Origin: Montifringilla adamsi
Taxonomy: Eukaryota; Chordata; Aves; Passeriformes; Passeridae
Direction: 5' to 3'
Length of the DNA: 64,000 nt
Assembly (NCBI GenBank): GCA_017590115.1
Contig: JAGGNK010006559.1
Location: forward strand, 7,057,784-7,121,783
Shown piece by piece: positions 35,086 through 48,625 of the stretch. A program made the translations under genes and the position numbers. Numbering within the stretch: position 1 is the first letter of the stretch; every line of letters begins with the position of its first letter. The notes beneath the pieces were generated by a model, which saw only the letters and a list, made by a program, of their open reading frames with translations, was not told where the DNA came from and did no database searches.

Positions 35086-38000
35086 TCCAGTGTAAGTTGA
35101 ATTTGTGGTCACAGATGGGACTAGATAATTTGCTGGGGAGAGAACCAGTGATAAATGTTGCATCATCCCCTGCAAAGCAGATGATGGCATCCATGAGAAC
35201 AGCATGGGAATCATTTTGTTCACACATATATTAGTACAAAACTGGAGGCTGCTTCTCCTCTATGTGTTTTCATTTATCTTTGATTCATATCTTGCAACAG
35301 CAACTTTCTGTCCAGCAAGTGGGAGCTTTTCTGAGACATACTGCTTCCTGACCTCAGCCTGTGTTCACTCTGTTTCATCTGCCTAAATTTACTCAGCGAG
35401 AACAAAGACATCATTGTACACCACTGGTCCATCTGTTCTAGAGAACTGCTTCAAGTTGTAGTTAGCACCAGATGTTTCCTAAGGAAGCACCCTAAATATT
35501 CTGAATATCCCCAGTGAATGTTCAAATGTATTAACTGCAAGAAATACCATCACATATTTATAAGAAAGGCCTTTTTTCATGCTTTGTTACTGTACTTCCT
35601 TAGAGATAGGATAAGAGAATTTCACAGTGAATTGTAACACGTTTTCCCATTCCACAGTTGTCTGTCAAAATTTTGAAATGTTTAAGATATCACTTTGAAA
35701 TGTTTAAGATATCACTTCTCACAAAAAAAAAAAAAAGCCTTAGTATTTCTTGCTGCATAGAGCACTGTACTGATTCCTCTGATGCTGAGAACCTGCAACA
35801 AAATGATGAATGCTCTAAGTCCTTATATGCCTCAATGAAGGCTGTGGGAAGAATTCCTGCATCCATAGTCCTGAAACTTTTCAGAACCCACATTTTTCAC
35901 CTTGCTCCTGTGATACTGCCACTGTTTTCAACAATTTTGTCATAACTTAGTGGATTTTGCCATTTAATTGTGCAAAATTAGTAAAATGTGGGCTATCATC
36001 TACTCAGCCTTTTGAATACTGAGTGAAGTCATGCCCATGCACTTCAGACTGCAGGGTAATTTATTTTTTTTTAATAGGAAATCAGGAAGGAAAACTTCTT
36101 CATTATGCATTTCTTCAATTTCTGTTTGTTTTTTTCTGAGTTCTATTTCCACATGTTTAATTGTCCACTGTTTCTGCCTCTTGAGACTCCCAAAAACTAT
36201 TGCCCTCAATTGTAGCACATATATGAGCTGTCTCCTGAGCTGTATCTCTGTGCCAAATAGCTATTGAGGAGCTAGTATAAAGCCCTTGTTTCATTCAAAG
36301 CAAGTTCTAAATTTTAGGAAATGTTCTGAATTACATGGAAAATGTCTCTGAGATTACTTCCTTTTCTAAATTAATCAATTTTTTTTTTCTGTAAAGTATT
36401 TTTACTTTTCAGAAAGCATGAGAAATTACAAAGCTAGTAAATTAAATCCAAATAAGCGGAGATGGAGCACATGTTAATTTTAAAACAGGAGGCAGGTCTT
36501 TCTTAATAATTTTATCAAGCTGTCATCTCAGAATGGCCACCTCTGAGAAGCTGTCAGCTTCAGTGGTATAAATGAAGTTGGAACAAGGGAAGATTGCCAA
36601 GCACAGGCTGCTGCAAAGGACATAAGCAACTGCAGCCACCAAGGGGCAGTGGAGTGAGCTCCAAAAGAGTATTCTGGGCATGCCCCAGCGCTCTTCAAAA
36701 CTCTCGGGCCCTGTAGAAAATAGTGGCACTGGTGAACGTGATGGTGGTATACTAACTAAAATTTAATCTTGTACAACCAATCGAAGTCTGGGCCACTTCA
36801 AGTTTTTTTAACTCTTTTGAAGGTGTATAATATTTATTTCTAGTTAGAATTAGACTGCTTCCTTTTTCCTGCTTCTGGATCCTGTTGCAGTTTGGCCTGC
36901 TAGCCAGAAGAGACAATTGTTAAATTTCTATTTCTCATACACCTTCCAAAATCTTCCCTTTATAAACATATATTTTGTCTTTTTAAACATTTTTTCTTTC
37001 AGTGAGAAAGAACAACTTGATAGGCAGACTCATCTTAAACTTGCTATTAGAAAACATGTTTTCCAGTTCTTTAATAAATCAGACAGCTACTAATAGCCTT
37101 CCTTTGAATGTGGATATCAAAACCAAAGATAGAATGCCAGTTATGCTATGCTAAAAGCCAAATGCTGCATTATCCACCTGCCTATGCATCTAAAGAGTAC
37201 ATTAATCCTTTCTCCATTGCAGTGCTCAAGGAACTTCTGATTCACCACAAGCTCAATTTTTTGGTCCCACTCTTACCGCCATTTCCATATTTCTTCCATT
37301 TCTTTCTATACATAAGCTCAAGCTCCATATTTCCACATGTCTGACTTCTCTAAATTCAGGGATTCAAATCACATGGATCACTCTTCCATTCACAGTCTTT
37401 CTGTTATTTTTTTCCAAGTTTATCAGTAAGAAATCATATGCCTTGTGGCCAGAGCATTTTCTCTCAGTATACAAATCCCCACCAAAATTCAAAAAATAAT
37501 CTACCAGTATTCCTGGTATGTAATACAGGAATATGTCATTTCATGTGCATTTTGAAGCATTAACAGAAAAGTAACAGATTTCTTGAAATATTTTTAACAT
37601 ATCCTTCTTTTCACAAAGTGATGGCTGGTTTTAGGTTTCCACTGCTTCAATGGCTTTTTTAAAAGCACAATTGAAAGTCGAGGCTATAAATTATAGGAGT
37701 GAAGAGCTGGTACAGCACTAACAAAATAAGACAAAAGCATTGAGTGACCTGAAGGAAGGAAGCAAAAACACTGGAAAATGTTAAAAAGAACTGAAGCTTA
37801 TCTTAAAACAATTGGAGATATCATCCCAAAGTAACAGACAGGTTGAGTTCCAAGGAGGAAGAGCATGTGTTAGGAGGCTACAACCTCAGATAAATGGAAA
37901 TGGAGGATAACTAGACAGCTGCATGAACTTACCACATTTCTACAGGTGTGAAAAAACCCACATACAGATGAGTGGTTTCACGTTAGTGTACACGTTTAGC

Positions 38001-39542
38001 CAGGATACAAAAGGATTGAATATTCATACAACTACACATCACACATCTACTCAGTCTACACATTTGCGCTGGTACTTCACTTTTTGAAATGCAACCCCCA
38101 ATAGGCATAACCCCAAGGGTGTGATGATGAGGTGAAGCAAATTCATGCATGTTTAACACCTTTGGTGCATGTGTGCAGCCACACAGTCATCCAAGACTGG
38201 ACCATAGTCAGACTGGTCTGACTGACTTCAGCTAAGGGAATCTAATTATTTCTTTAGAGAGTTCTGAATAAGCAGTCATTACGGCATATAATTGTTTTGT
38301 TTTCTTATTTAATGGGCAGTAAAATTGCATCCGTATACCTAAAACATCTTTGAAAAAAGAAGTGTATCACCACTATTCTCATCATAATTTCCACATGCAA
38401 GATGGTACATTTTTTTGCAGTTGTGCAGGTAGTGTTAGCCCACGCTTCTTCAACCAGTAAATATTTTCCAGATGCATAAGATTATGAATGATTTAGTGAA
38501 AAGCATATAGTGAGGTCTGTATGTGTCAATATAGAGAATCTCATCACTTTGCAAGTCCTGAGCATCACAAAGGGTCCATTAATAAAATAAAGTCACAATC
38601 AAAGAAATACAAACAAAGTGTCATAACAAAATTAACAGCAAGTGCTGGTTGATATGCACTAAAAGTGAGGCAAATGCAACATTAGGGAGTAAAGATTACT
38701 GTAATATTTCAATCTCTGTATACAACTATTTTTAAAGCCTTCGAATTCTCATTATTCTCTCATTATTCACCCATTTATACACAGACCTTGACTTCAGATT
38801 ACATTTGTTTTTTGTGGGATCTCCTAAGTGCCCCCCTAAAAAGAAATTTACAATATTCACATAAAAATGTCTTTAAATGCCCACAGAATGTATGTAACAA
38901 CATTTTGATGATTGGGATGGAATTTTGAAACAGTATATCTACAATATTTCTATTTTTGTGGCTATTCAGGAGACCATGATCAAGTCTATGTTGGATTCAA
39001 TATTTTTTTCATGTAGAAACTTCAATAATGAAATGAACTGTTTCATTTGTTAAAAAGGAAATACTAGCCATCTCTGAATCTGCATTACACAGTTCCTTCA
39101 TTCTTCTGACCTTTCCTTGTAGTGACAAGGAAAACCCCTTCCTTCCATGTATTTATTGAGTAAACTGAGCAGCAGGATTTCTCATCAGATAAAATGTCAG
39201 CTGCAACCGTCTTCAAACACTTCCCAGAGCTCTCCCATTGTTTTTCTTAAGAAACATTTTAATCACTCCACCAAAATCAAAGCTCTTAAATAGTTGATTT
39301 TCTGCCTAGATTAAAATTTGTCCTTTCCAGGCACTCCACATAAAGGATTTGCACTTGTATGGGGTTTAGATTCACAGATTAACAATTAGAGCCACATGTC
39401 TTACTTACTGATTTATCGGTATTTCAGAGGACTACTGTACATATATTGGTTTTAATCCTTTTGTTTCAAATGCAATTCTTACAGAAAATAATTTCTATAA
39501 ATACATTCCAATATTAGATTACTGAACTCCAGAAGCTTTCAC

Positions 39543-39543
<1 letters not shown>
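35086..39543. other. AT-rich non-coding stretch, no gene seen
   Basis: Open frames stay below 100 codons and none is recognisable. An exact 22-bp tandem duplication lies at 35672-35715, followed by a run of As. The stretch 36520-36760 is slightly GC-richer and could be an old unclassified repeat, but no family can be named. Confidence 0.6.
35672..35715. repeat. Exact 22-bp tandem duplication
   Basis: TTTGAAATGTTTAAGATATC followed by AC occurs twice in immediate succession with no mismatch. The identity implies a recent event. Confidence 0.95.

Positions 39544-39591
<48 letters not shown>
39544..39591. repeat. Uninterrupted poly(A) tract, 48 bases
   Basis: Forty-eight As in a row, by far the longest homopolymer in the window. 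No AATAAA lies just upstream and no retrocopied gene is recognisable there, so a processed pseudogene tail is not supported. It yields a phenylalanine-rich minus-strand frame (39514-39840) that is an artefact. Confidence 0.95.
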
Positions 39592-39594
<3 letters not shown>

Positions 39595-39759
39595 TCCTGA
39601 GGTGTCAAAGAGTAAATAGAGAAAAACTCTTTTTACAGGCCAGAGATGAAGTAACTCCTCTGTGAAATCTGCAAAAATGTGTGAATAAAAGGAATGTATT
39701 AAAAGCTGGGAAGGAATATTGGCTCTGCTTTCAGAGAGGACAGGGTTTGAGAACGTGGC

Positions 39760-40460
39760 ACACAAAAGCCACTGACCGCGGCTCCCGGAGCGCCAGGAAC
39801 TGACCAGGAGCGCCCAGGCGCCTCCCAGCTTGGACATCACTTTTCCTGGTTGTTTCTCGTACGTGAAACAAGCAAAAAAATGAGGAATAACTGTGAAATT
39901 GCTGGGCTCTTGAGTAGGAAACGCTTTCGCCGTCAGTGTTAGCTTTGGCTGTCTCAGCAGGATAGCTCTCCTTAGTCCTGCGGGTCACAATGTCCTTCCA
40001 GCAGGGTTGCACACCCGCTGGGCACTGCCTCCAGCGGGAGAAAATCCTAGAAATGGGATCAGTGCGAGCCTTTTTTTCCTATTCTCATTCGCCCGTAAAG
40101 CTCCAGGGTCGAAAAGCCTCTCCCCGCTTACAGAGGGTCTCTGGGACAGACCCCGCGAGCAGCCGCTCTTCCCGGAGGACGCGTCCCCTGCAGGCGCACG
40201 GCGGGCGCTGACCGCCCTCGCCTCACCGCCAGCGGGGAGCAAGCTGAGGCTGCCACCCCCGTGTCTGACGCGTTTCCTTGGCCCTCTGTCACTCGGCTCC
40301 CTCCTGTCCCACAGAGAAGCCATTCCCTGCCGTGCCACCGGCGGATCCGGGCGCTCTCCGCGCTGGGGCGGCCGCGCAGGGCACTCGCACCCTCTGCTGG
40401 TGCTCCGCGGGGCCCCGCAGCAGAGAGAACTCGAGAGCTGTTAAATAGATTTATCTGACC
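39760..40460. promoter_or_regulatory. CpG island, candidate promoter
   Basis: Within CpG-poor DNA, about 700 bases carry several dozen CpGs by eye, with a NotI-type GCGGCCGC at 40368-40375 and two ACGCGT words at 40179-40184 and 40268-40273. The change is sharp on both sides. In vertebrates, islands like this usually mark unmethylated promoters, often bidirectional. Open frames of 145 codons (plus, 40007-40444), 127 and 117 codons (minus) are arginine-, proline- and serine-rich, as expected from GC-rich DNA, and show no domain. A minus-strand donor-like GGTGAGG occurs near 40222-40228. I cannot tell which strand is transcribed. An LTR or other repeat with high CpG content is an alternative, but I recognise none. 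Confidence 0.6.
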
Positions 40461-43400
40461 CTCATCCCTGTCTCTAGCTGTCAGACACCGACTGGCTGGA
40501 TGGATAAACAACCAGTTTTAAGGATATGGATCAATAAATGAGATTTAATACATGTCTTTCGAAGATATCTCCCTTTAAAACCACTTTTATTTAAAGCATG
40601 TTTTTATTTTAAGGTCGAAAGGAAAGGAGCTATTCAGCATCTAATGTGGAAACAATAACAACTGATTTCAAAGACATGGCAAAAGTTTCTAATATTCTTA
40701 TTTTTGTTTTAATAAATAAACTTTTTAAGTATTTCCACTAATATATATTACCATGAGGATTTTACGTCAGCTTTATTACTTTCAGTTAACTTAGTTGAAG
40801 AAAACTACAGGGATAATATTCCAGAAATTCCCTGGACTCCAAGTGACACATACTGTTATAGAACAGAATCTATAGTAGTAAGGCCTTTATAAAAAGATGT
40901 CCTCAAGAATTTCCTGCACACTTTCTGGAACAAATCTTGGAACAGGTTGAAAAAAAACCCAGTGAAATCAGCAGGGTCAAAAGCTTCTGCCTCGTCTTTT
41001 TCTTTGACAGAAACATCTGAGTCCTCCTTCTCAGCGTATATATGACTGCATGGCTGTAACCCACAGACAAATTCAGCAGAAGCAGAATCTTGCTCTAAAT
41101 GTCAGCTCGTAAAGACTGACAATCACTTCCAACCAGGTTCATCAGTAAATATTTTACATCCAAGAACATCCCAAGTAGATCACCCTGACACATGAATAAG
41201 AGTTTCACTTTCGGAATTCTCTGGTCAATAAACAGAAGAATAAGAACATATTTTGGTTAACCCTTCCACTTCAGAATGAATATAGATTTACATTCAATGG
41301 GCTCTCTTGTTACAAAGAGAGTTTAATATTTCTCTCAGATGAAACACATTTCTATTTATTTTGAATGGTTCTGTTACAAGTTGAACATTTCACGTGTAAG
41401 TCTCTAAAGAGCCACAGTATTTCACAAGTGACTGTCACACCCCAAACTGGTTTTTACATTCTCTGAAAGTGAAACAAGTTTAGAAGTATTTGATGTAAAC
41501 CTTCAGAACTGATTGCAGGTTGTGCTGTGGTTGTGAAAGGCTCTGCACAAAAATGAGGCTGCTGTCCTCTGTAGGTCATGGCTAAGAGTTAAGAGGGTGA
41601 GAGTGGAGTGGTCTCTCCTGTCCCCTTAATTCAGTCCTAGCTGGACTCCAGGAAAAAGATGTTGCTGATAAGGTAGACAGCCACACTAATGGATAAATGT
41701 CTCCATGGACTTTCCTGTGGGGACACAGAGCCAGTTTTAAACACAGAACTTTTAGGCAAACCTTCATAAAGTGGCTGCTTCCAGAAGAAGTCTTGAAAAA
41801 TGACGTCAAGGTCATTTCATGTCCTCGTTTTTCCTTTGCTCTGAACAGGTGCCTCTTTCAGCTTGCCTTTGATGCAGCCGAGTCAGGAGAAGGTTTGGTT
41901 TTTTGTAATATATTGCATTAGCACTGGTCTTGCCAAGAAGATGTCAATAGTCCAGAGGCTGCTACTGAACCAAGAGAGATATAAAGAGGTATTACTAATG
42001 CACCTCTCTCAGTGGCATCAAAGCATTTTGCTTTATGATCTAAATCACTTAAATCATTACAGCCAAGTCAGAATATCTACTATACTGTAAACCAAAAAAG
42101 TATTAACCTTTTGGGAAATTCTGTTTTACACAACTCCAAATCTCAGAACCTCTTTTTTTTTTTTCCAATGAAAATTCAGGCTTGGTATTTCTATTTTTTA
42201 TTCTACTTGTCAGTATTCCCAAGCTGAATAGGAAAAACAGGATATTAATATAATATTTGAGTATTTTAATAAATTATAATCATCTCTGCTGCTTTAAGAT
42301 ATTTCTCAGCCCCAGTTTTCAAAAGTGAAAAAAAATCAAACACAAATACCTGATTAAAATTTTTGTGTATATAAATCTTTAATAATTTAAAAATTAAAAA
42401 TAGCTACTATATTTTAAAAGTCTCTAAATAGATAATCATTAAATTCTGTTATGTCATCCCCCAACAAGCAAAGTTGAATTTTTTTCCAGATAAGAATGTG
42501 AATATTTTAAATTCTTCATCCATAGACATCTCTGTTTTCTGGTGGTGTGGTTTTGTGATCTTTGTTCACTACCATTAATAAATGAAAAATAAGTGATAGA
42601 TGTTGAAAGCAGATAATAATGGTTGCTTCATTTTGCATTCCAGCGATTTAAGAAGCACTTGTTCTTAGCTGATGTCAAACCACATCAAGCATTAAAGAGC
42701 AGAGTGTGTGTACTCAGGGAACACATCTCTGTAATGCTGAAAATTAGTCTTTTGTCACGGTTATGGAGGTCAGCAATTTCCAAATCACAGGGGCCAAGGG
42801 TGCTATGCTAACGCTCATCATTTCTAACATTCTTCTGCTGTAGCCACATTTAATTGACCATTTTGTTAACTGTACTTCTCAGTGTGACTCTCTGGGTCAT
42901 AAAACTGTCCAAATGCACTGCCAAGGCAAATGAAGCATCCTCATGTGCCCTTTAGCTCCAGTGGGTGCCTGTTTCCTCAGTGACTTCCTGACTCAGTTTG
43001 AGTGCATTCCAAGCAGCACAGGCTGCTGGACAAAGTTGCACTGCCTGTGAGAGTTCACATGGACAAGGATTGCAGTACAGGGCTGAGGCTGTCAAAGCCA
43101 ACACCTTCCTGTTCTCCTGAAGCACTCTGGAAATACAAACATGAAATACAAACCATCTTCAGTCAAAAAAAGCATCAAGTCAAGCAGCCTTTTGCTGTGG
43201 TTGCTGCAAGAGGCAGTCATTCCAAATAGGTTGGAACATAGAGAAATTAAACCCATCACAAGGGCAGAAGAAACAGTTCAACTTGCACAACAGCATAAAT
43301 AAGTTGGTAATGTGCCTACCTGCTGGTAGAATGAGGTTATGAGTATTTAAGTGATAATACAGAATACAAAAGGGAGTAGAAGACAGAAGGAAAGTTTTCC

Positions 43401-46400
43401 AATGTCTATGCTTTTTAATATATAGTGGAGGAAATTGCAGTTCTTTTGATGTTATTTTTTGATGGAGATGGATCGTTTCTGCATTTTTGCTGGGTTTTTT
43501 TGTTTATTTTTCTGAAAAAGATCACTTATCTGTAGTGTCAAGTAATAGGAGGCCTATTACAAAACATAATGTTGTGTCAGCAGGTTCCTGGCTCTATCAA
43601 GCAAAAGATTAGTGACGACAAGGCATGATGGGAAAAGAAGTTTTCAAAAGACAAATCTTTGGATCATATTAGAAAGCCCTCCTGAAGCACACAAAATGGG
43701 GTTTTTTTTCAGGATAAAACTATGCATGGAGATCCATTCAGGAGCACAAAAAATGCACCCCTGCTGCTAAGTGAAGGGCAGACTGCAGACCATAGCTTTG
43801 GTTTAGTTAAGCTCTGTCTTTTTCATGCCTTGTTTGCTGTCCTGGACCCAGTCACCAGCTCTGAGCCAGAGGAACAGCTGCATCACTGGAGACTTTTCCT
43901 GGCCTTCAGCAACACCTCTCTTAAGCAAGGCACATCTCTGAGCTCAGAGACCTTCTAGCTGTCTCAAAGCCCTTTGAACCAGGATAGCTGAGCACATTCC
44001 TAATCAATTTTTCTGGCTTTGGCTTTTGATTGACAGGTGAGCAATAAGCACTGAGAACAAATACTCAGGAAGGCACAATGTTTACTGAAATAATTTGGGC
44101 GTCTTCCACATGTGTTTAGAGTTCAGGGAGTTGTTAGCAAGACTGCAAATGAGAGGGTGGCCCTGAGAAAGGCAAAGTCTGGATGTACTTTCTCAGAAAT
44201 AAGCCAGGTACTGAGTGTGTTTGGACATTTGTGGCTAAAGGGGGTTGTCATGTTCTTACCCAATTCAAATACAATCATTATAGTGGATTTTAAATAACAT
44301 AAGTGTTTATTTGAACATAGAAGTATATGAAATATAAAATTGGTATTCTTGAAATTGCCCTTTACCCTCCCATCTCAGTCCTGTATGTGAAACAGTAGTG
44401 CTCTGTTTCTAAATTGGCTTCAAATCACTAGTGTGTTTCTCATTTATAAAATACTTTTTACAGCCTAATTGGGAGCAGTTTAATTCTCAGATTCTCAGCT
44501 CCCTGCTAGACCAGTTAAGACTCCAATTGACTGTAACGATTCAGAAAGAGCTCTTTTGGAGCTTTTACAATATGTCATGTAAATTGGTGTTCAGGGACTT
44601 TAAAAAAATGATTTATATTATATTTAACTAGAATATTATTCACGTGATAGTAGCCCCATGACATAATGGATGGTAGAGGCTTAGAAAATTGGGCACAGTT
44701 TATGGCCTCAAGACCAATGAACATTTTACTCTGGAAAATAGTCCACAGTGTAGTGCATGAGCCCAATTCCATATCACCAGAAGAACCTAGAAATCCCAGA
44801 TGTTCATTACTTGCCCAGTCATTGAATCCTGTTCCCTACACATTTATCAGTGTTCACGAGCGTCCCACCTAATCTTGTTATAATTATGAAATCTTACTGA
44901 TTCATCATTTCCCTTTGATGACTGGATAAACTGACTTCCTAGACAAGACACAGGAATAGCTCCTTCGCGGATCCTTTCCAAAAGCCCTGTTAAAGTTATT
45001 TATTTCTAAATAAAAATGGCCAAGAATTGTGAAGCTTTTCCCAACAATATAATTACTGCACAATTTTCAGCTGTGGCTGTCCAGTAACACAGCATGAGTT
45101 ACAACTGGAAAAAAATATATAAACTGGTTGGATTTTTTTTTTTAATAACTATTTCTAAAATAATTTCTTCACTATCCCCTGCACTTCAACAGTCCAATGA
45201 TTCTTAGGAGATGTGTTACTGATAGAGGGAGTTTTGTTGCATGGGTGAACTGCCCAGTAAGGAGAGGCAAAACTTGTTCTACAGAAATAATACAGATAGC
45301 CTTTCTCTTGAAGGGCTTTTAATCAGAAACAAAAAAGGTGCCCGTAGGATTCAGGCATTTGAACTGAACGCATCAGGACTCAGAGAGGTACCAGCAGCAG
45401 GATTTGGTGGGTTCTGCTGCTTTGAAGTGGCAGGACTGGACCTTTTAGCTCCATTCCCATCATTATTAATCAAAACTGGAAGGTTGCATTACAAAAACAC
45501 CTTCGTCTCTCACTCCTCCAATTCTCCACATCCACCATCTGTTTTGTCTCATTAGATTTTCATTTCTGTGGAACAGGGTCTGTTAATATGTATTCATGGT
45601 TCCAGATTTTTACAGAGGTTTTTCAGCAGAAATTATATTACAATTCATAAATAATAAAATCTGCACATTTTCCTGGGAATTTTTCTTGACATTGCTAGTT
45701 CTATTAACAAAAGCATTCTTTATCTAAACAAAAATGAATGTTTAGAGTACCTGTGAGAAATAAAGAGGAGATGTTATATATTTTCTGTTGTGAGAATTTC
45801 AATCCAATCCTCCTCCCCTCATGCTGATAAAAAGTCAGTCACCTACTTACTTTTTCTGAAGGCAGATTTAAGTCATACATTTCTTTTATAAACAAAATCC
45901 TAGCATCACAGCATGCTGCATGAGGTGAAATATGCAACAGATTGATGGAGTAGCAAACTGATGAGCTGTACCTAAGAAGTGCAGTCCGATTTCAGAAAGC
46001 CCAAAGGAGCTACCACACACAAGAGGAATAAAGAAACATTGTTTAATCCCTTCTTTCAAAACAGACAGCTGTGAAAAGAGGGTTGCTTATTTTACCACAG
46101 AAAGGGCAGAACTCAGAGTGTATGCACAGGCAAAATGCTGAAAGTAACCTCTTCATAAAAGGCAGCTTTTTCTCACAAGTTTGTGAGCACCTTCTGTAGG
46201 GACAATTACCTTAAAGTGTATCACATTGATCTGCAATATACTTTGCAAATGTCAATATATGCCTAGTCTTGCTGCCTACAGCATATGAGGAAGTGAAATA
46301 AAAATGAGTCTGGACTTAATGACATGTAACCATCTTGGATGAATAATGGATATATGGTCAATCCCCAATTCTCAGGAGACCATCAGGCTAACTTTAATGT

Positions 46401-47689
46401 TTGAGACAAGCAACTGTATGTTTTAGATTTATCACTTGAGTCCTAATGCACTTGCCAAAGGACATTAATATTTAAATATTGAAAAATATACTATCAGCAG
46501 GAAAATAGGCAGATTTACAGTTAGGGAGGTTTTCTTTGGTTAGCCTTTAAAACATACCTTTTTCTTTTTCTGAGAGAGTTTAGGAAAACTACTAGTCTTT
46601 TAATGTGATTCCATATTATGAAAGATATTTCAATTCCTATTTTAAGCCAAGAAATATATGCAGAAGCCAGTTTTTAGGTCATTCTGTTCTGAGGTCCTCT
46701 ATAATCTCCCCACTAGAGTCTGGTATATGTATATAAGATTTGTTTTAGAAATACACGAACATGCCAAACTTCTTTTGAAGTCATGAGACCTCAAAACATA
46801 GAAAAACAGAATAATCCAAATCAAGCAATAATTAGATGAGAATCTCTTGTAATACATTTCTTACCAAACAAGCCATGATTTTTATTATTCTTCCTGAGTC
46901 ATCCCAGAACATGTTAATAACATAAGACTTCCTACAGATTGGTTTTGGCTCAATCTTTGTCTCTATTTCCTGACTACCTAGTGTGGTGCTACATGATATA
47001 CTTGGGAAGTGAATTCCCACGTTGTTGCTGGAACAGGTAGAGAGTGAGCAGCACCACTGTATTTGTCTCCAGGTTGCCTGGCAGACATTGACTGAGATTT
47101 GTTTAGGAGACACTGTCATTGCTGGTGAAAATATTCAAATTGTGGACCTCTTTTACATTTGGTAGTACATTAGGATTCCTGGTAGAGACACTGTTTTCAT
47201 TTGCTCCATTGCTCTCCAAAGACAATAGAGACATTGATGTCACATTTAGAATATGAATGTAAATTATTATGAGGTATTTCTTCATATTTGAAATAGAAAA
47301 ATGTGCTCCACTATGCCATGAAGTAAAAAGAGATCTTATGGTTTGTTTCCCAATGTGATAAGTATAGTTAATAAGCAATATACTTTCTGACAGCTGACAG
47401 AACGTTCATTAGAAGCTGAATGTAAAGAAATACTGAGAAATAACAAACATCTTCAGTGCAGGATCTAATAAATCAAGGTCTCAAAAATTTTATAGATTAA
47501 TTCTATTCTCTTGAGCTCAATAAGGAAATGTTTGATGCTAACAGGTGGCAAACCCTCTTGCTCCACTGTTTTTCCAAAGGTGCTCTGGGGGGACCCATGA
47601 GCTACAAACCTCACAGCAGATGTTGTTGTTAAGGAACAACAGGGAGAGTGTGACTCCAGGCAACTGGTTAATCCCCCTTGAAATGAAGA
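40461..47689. other. AT-rich non-coding stretch, no gene seen
   Basis: Open frames reach 104 codons (plus, 45241-45555), with no recognisable product. The stretch 42110-42500 is very AT-rich with homopolymer runs. Nothing matches a repeat that I know until the CR1 copy at the right edge; the 150 bases before 47690 may be a diverged 5' extension of that copy. Confidence 0.6.
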
Positions 47690-48625
47690 CAGAGGAAGGG
47701 ATCAAGGGCACTCTCAGCAGCTTTGCAGATGACACCAAGCTGAGCAGGGCAGTTGACACACCTGAAGGGCAGGATGGAATCAAGAGGGACCTGGACAAGC
47801 TCGAGAAGTTGGCCCAAGGGAATCTCATGAGGTTCACAAGACACAGTGCAAGCTGCTTTATCTGGGTTGGGAAACTTCCAGTGTCAACACAGGCTGGGGG
47901 ATGAACAGATCAAGAGCAGCCCTGCTGAGAAGGACTTGAGGGTGCTGGTGGGTGAGAGGATGATGCTGGACATTAGCCAGACGTGTGAGCTTGCAGTCCA
48001 GAAAGCCAAATGTGTCCTGGGCTGCATCCAAATAATCAGCAGCAGCAGCTGAGAGAGGGGATTCCATCCCTCCACATTGCTCTGGTGAGACCCCAGCTGG
48101 AGTGCTGCATCCAGCTCTGGGGTCCCCAGCACTAAAGAGCATTGACCTGTTGGAGAAGGTCCAGAGGAGGCCACCAAAATGATCAGAGGGCTAGAGCACC
48201 TCTCCTATGAGGAAAGGCTGAGAGAATTGGGAATGTTCAGCTTGGAGAAGAAAAGCCTTCAGGTTGACCTAATTGCAATCCTCCAGTGCCTGAAGGGAGC
48301 CTCCAGGAAAGATGAGGGCCATGCCCTACAAGGGCATGTAGAGAAAGAAGAAGGGAGAATGGATTCAAACTGAAAGAGGGCAGGTTTACATTAGAGATTC
48401 CAAATAAATTTTTCACTGAGAGGGTGGTGAAGCGTAGGAACACCTTCCTGCCCAAGGAAGCTGTGGATGCTCCGTCCCTGAAAATGTTCAATACCAGGCT
48501 GGATGAGGCTTTGATCAACCTGCTCTAGGGGAGGTGTCCCTGTGGAAGGTGTTACTGCCCATGGCAGGGGGTTGGAACTAGATGATCTTTAGGGCACCTT
48601 CCAACCCAAACCATTCTATGAGTCT
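47690..48625 (+). pseudogene. 5'-truncated CR1 LINE with 3' end, plus strand
   Basis: The plus strand carries a decayed CR1 reverse-transcriptase C-terminal half. FADDTKLS (about 47724-47747) is the catalytic F/YADD box; [17 protein letters not shown] follows, and after frame changes come [12 protein letters not shown] (near 47911) and [18 protein letters not shown] (from 48179). Several frameshifts and an in-frame stop (near 48050) break the frame. After the coding part, the text GGGTTGGAACTAGATGATCT (48569) and CCATTCTATGAG (48611) is the conserved CR1 3' end, so the copy is truncated at its 5' end only, as is usual for LINE insertions. Its start is approximate and may lie up to 100 bases further left. 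Confidence 0.9.

Noticed and set aside
39480..39591. Processed pseudogene ending in poly(A)
   Set aside because: No AATAAA near the tract, no recognisable coding sequence upstream, and no target-site duplication around it.
39514..39840. Minus-strand frame with a phenylalanine run
   Set aside because: It is made by the 48-base poly(A) tract.
40007..40444. Plus-strand frame of 145 codons in the CpG island
   Set aside because: Its composition follows the island; minus-strand frames of 117 and 127 codons overlap it and none has a recognisable domain.
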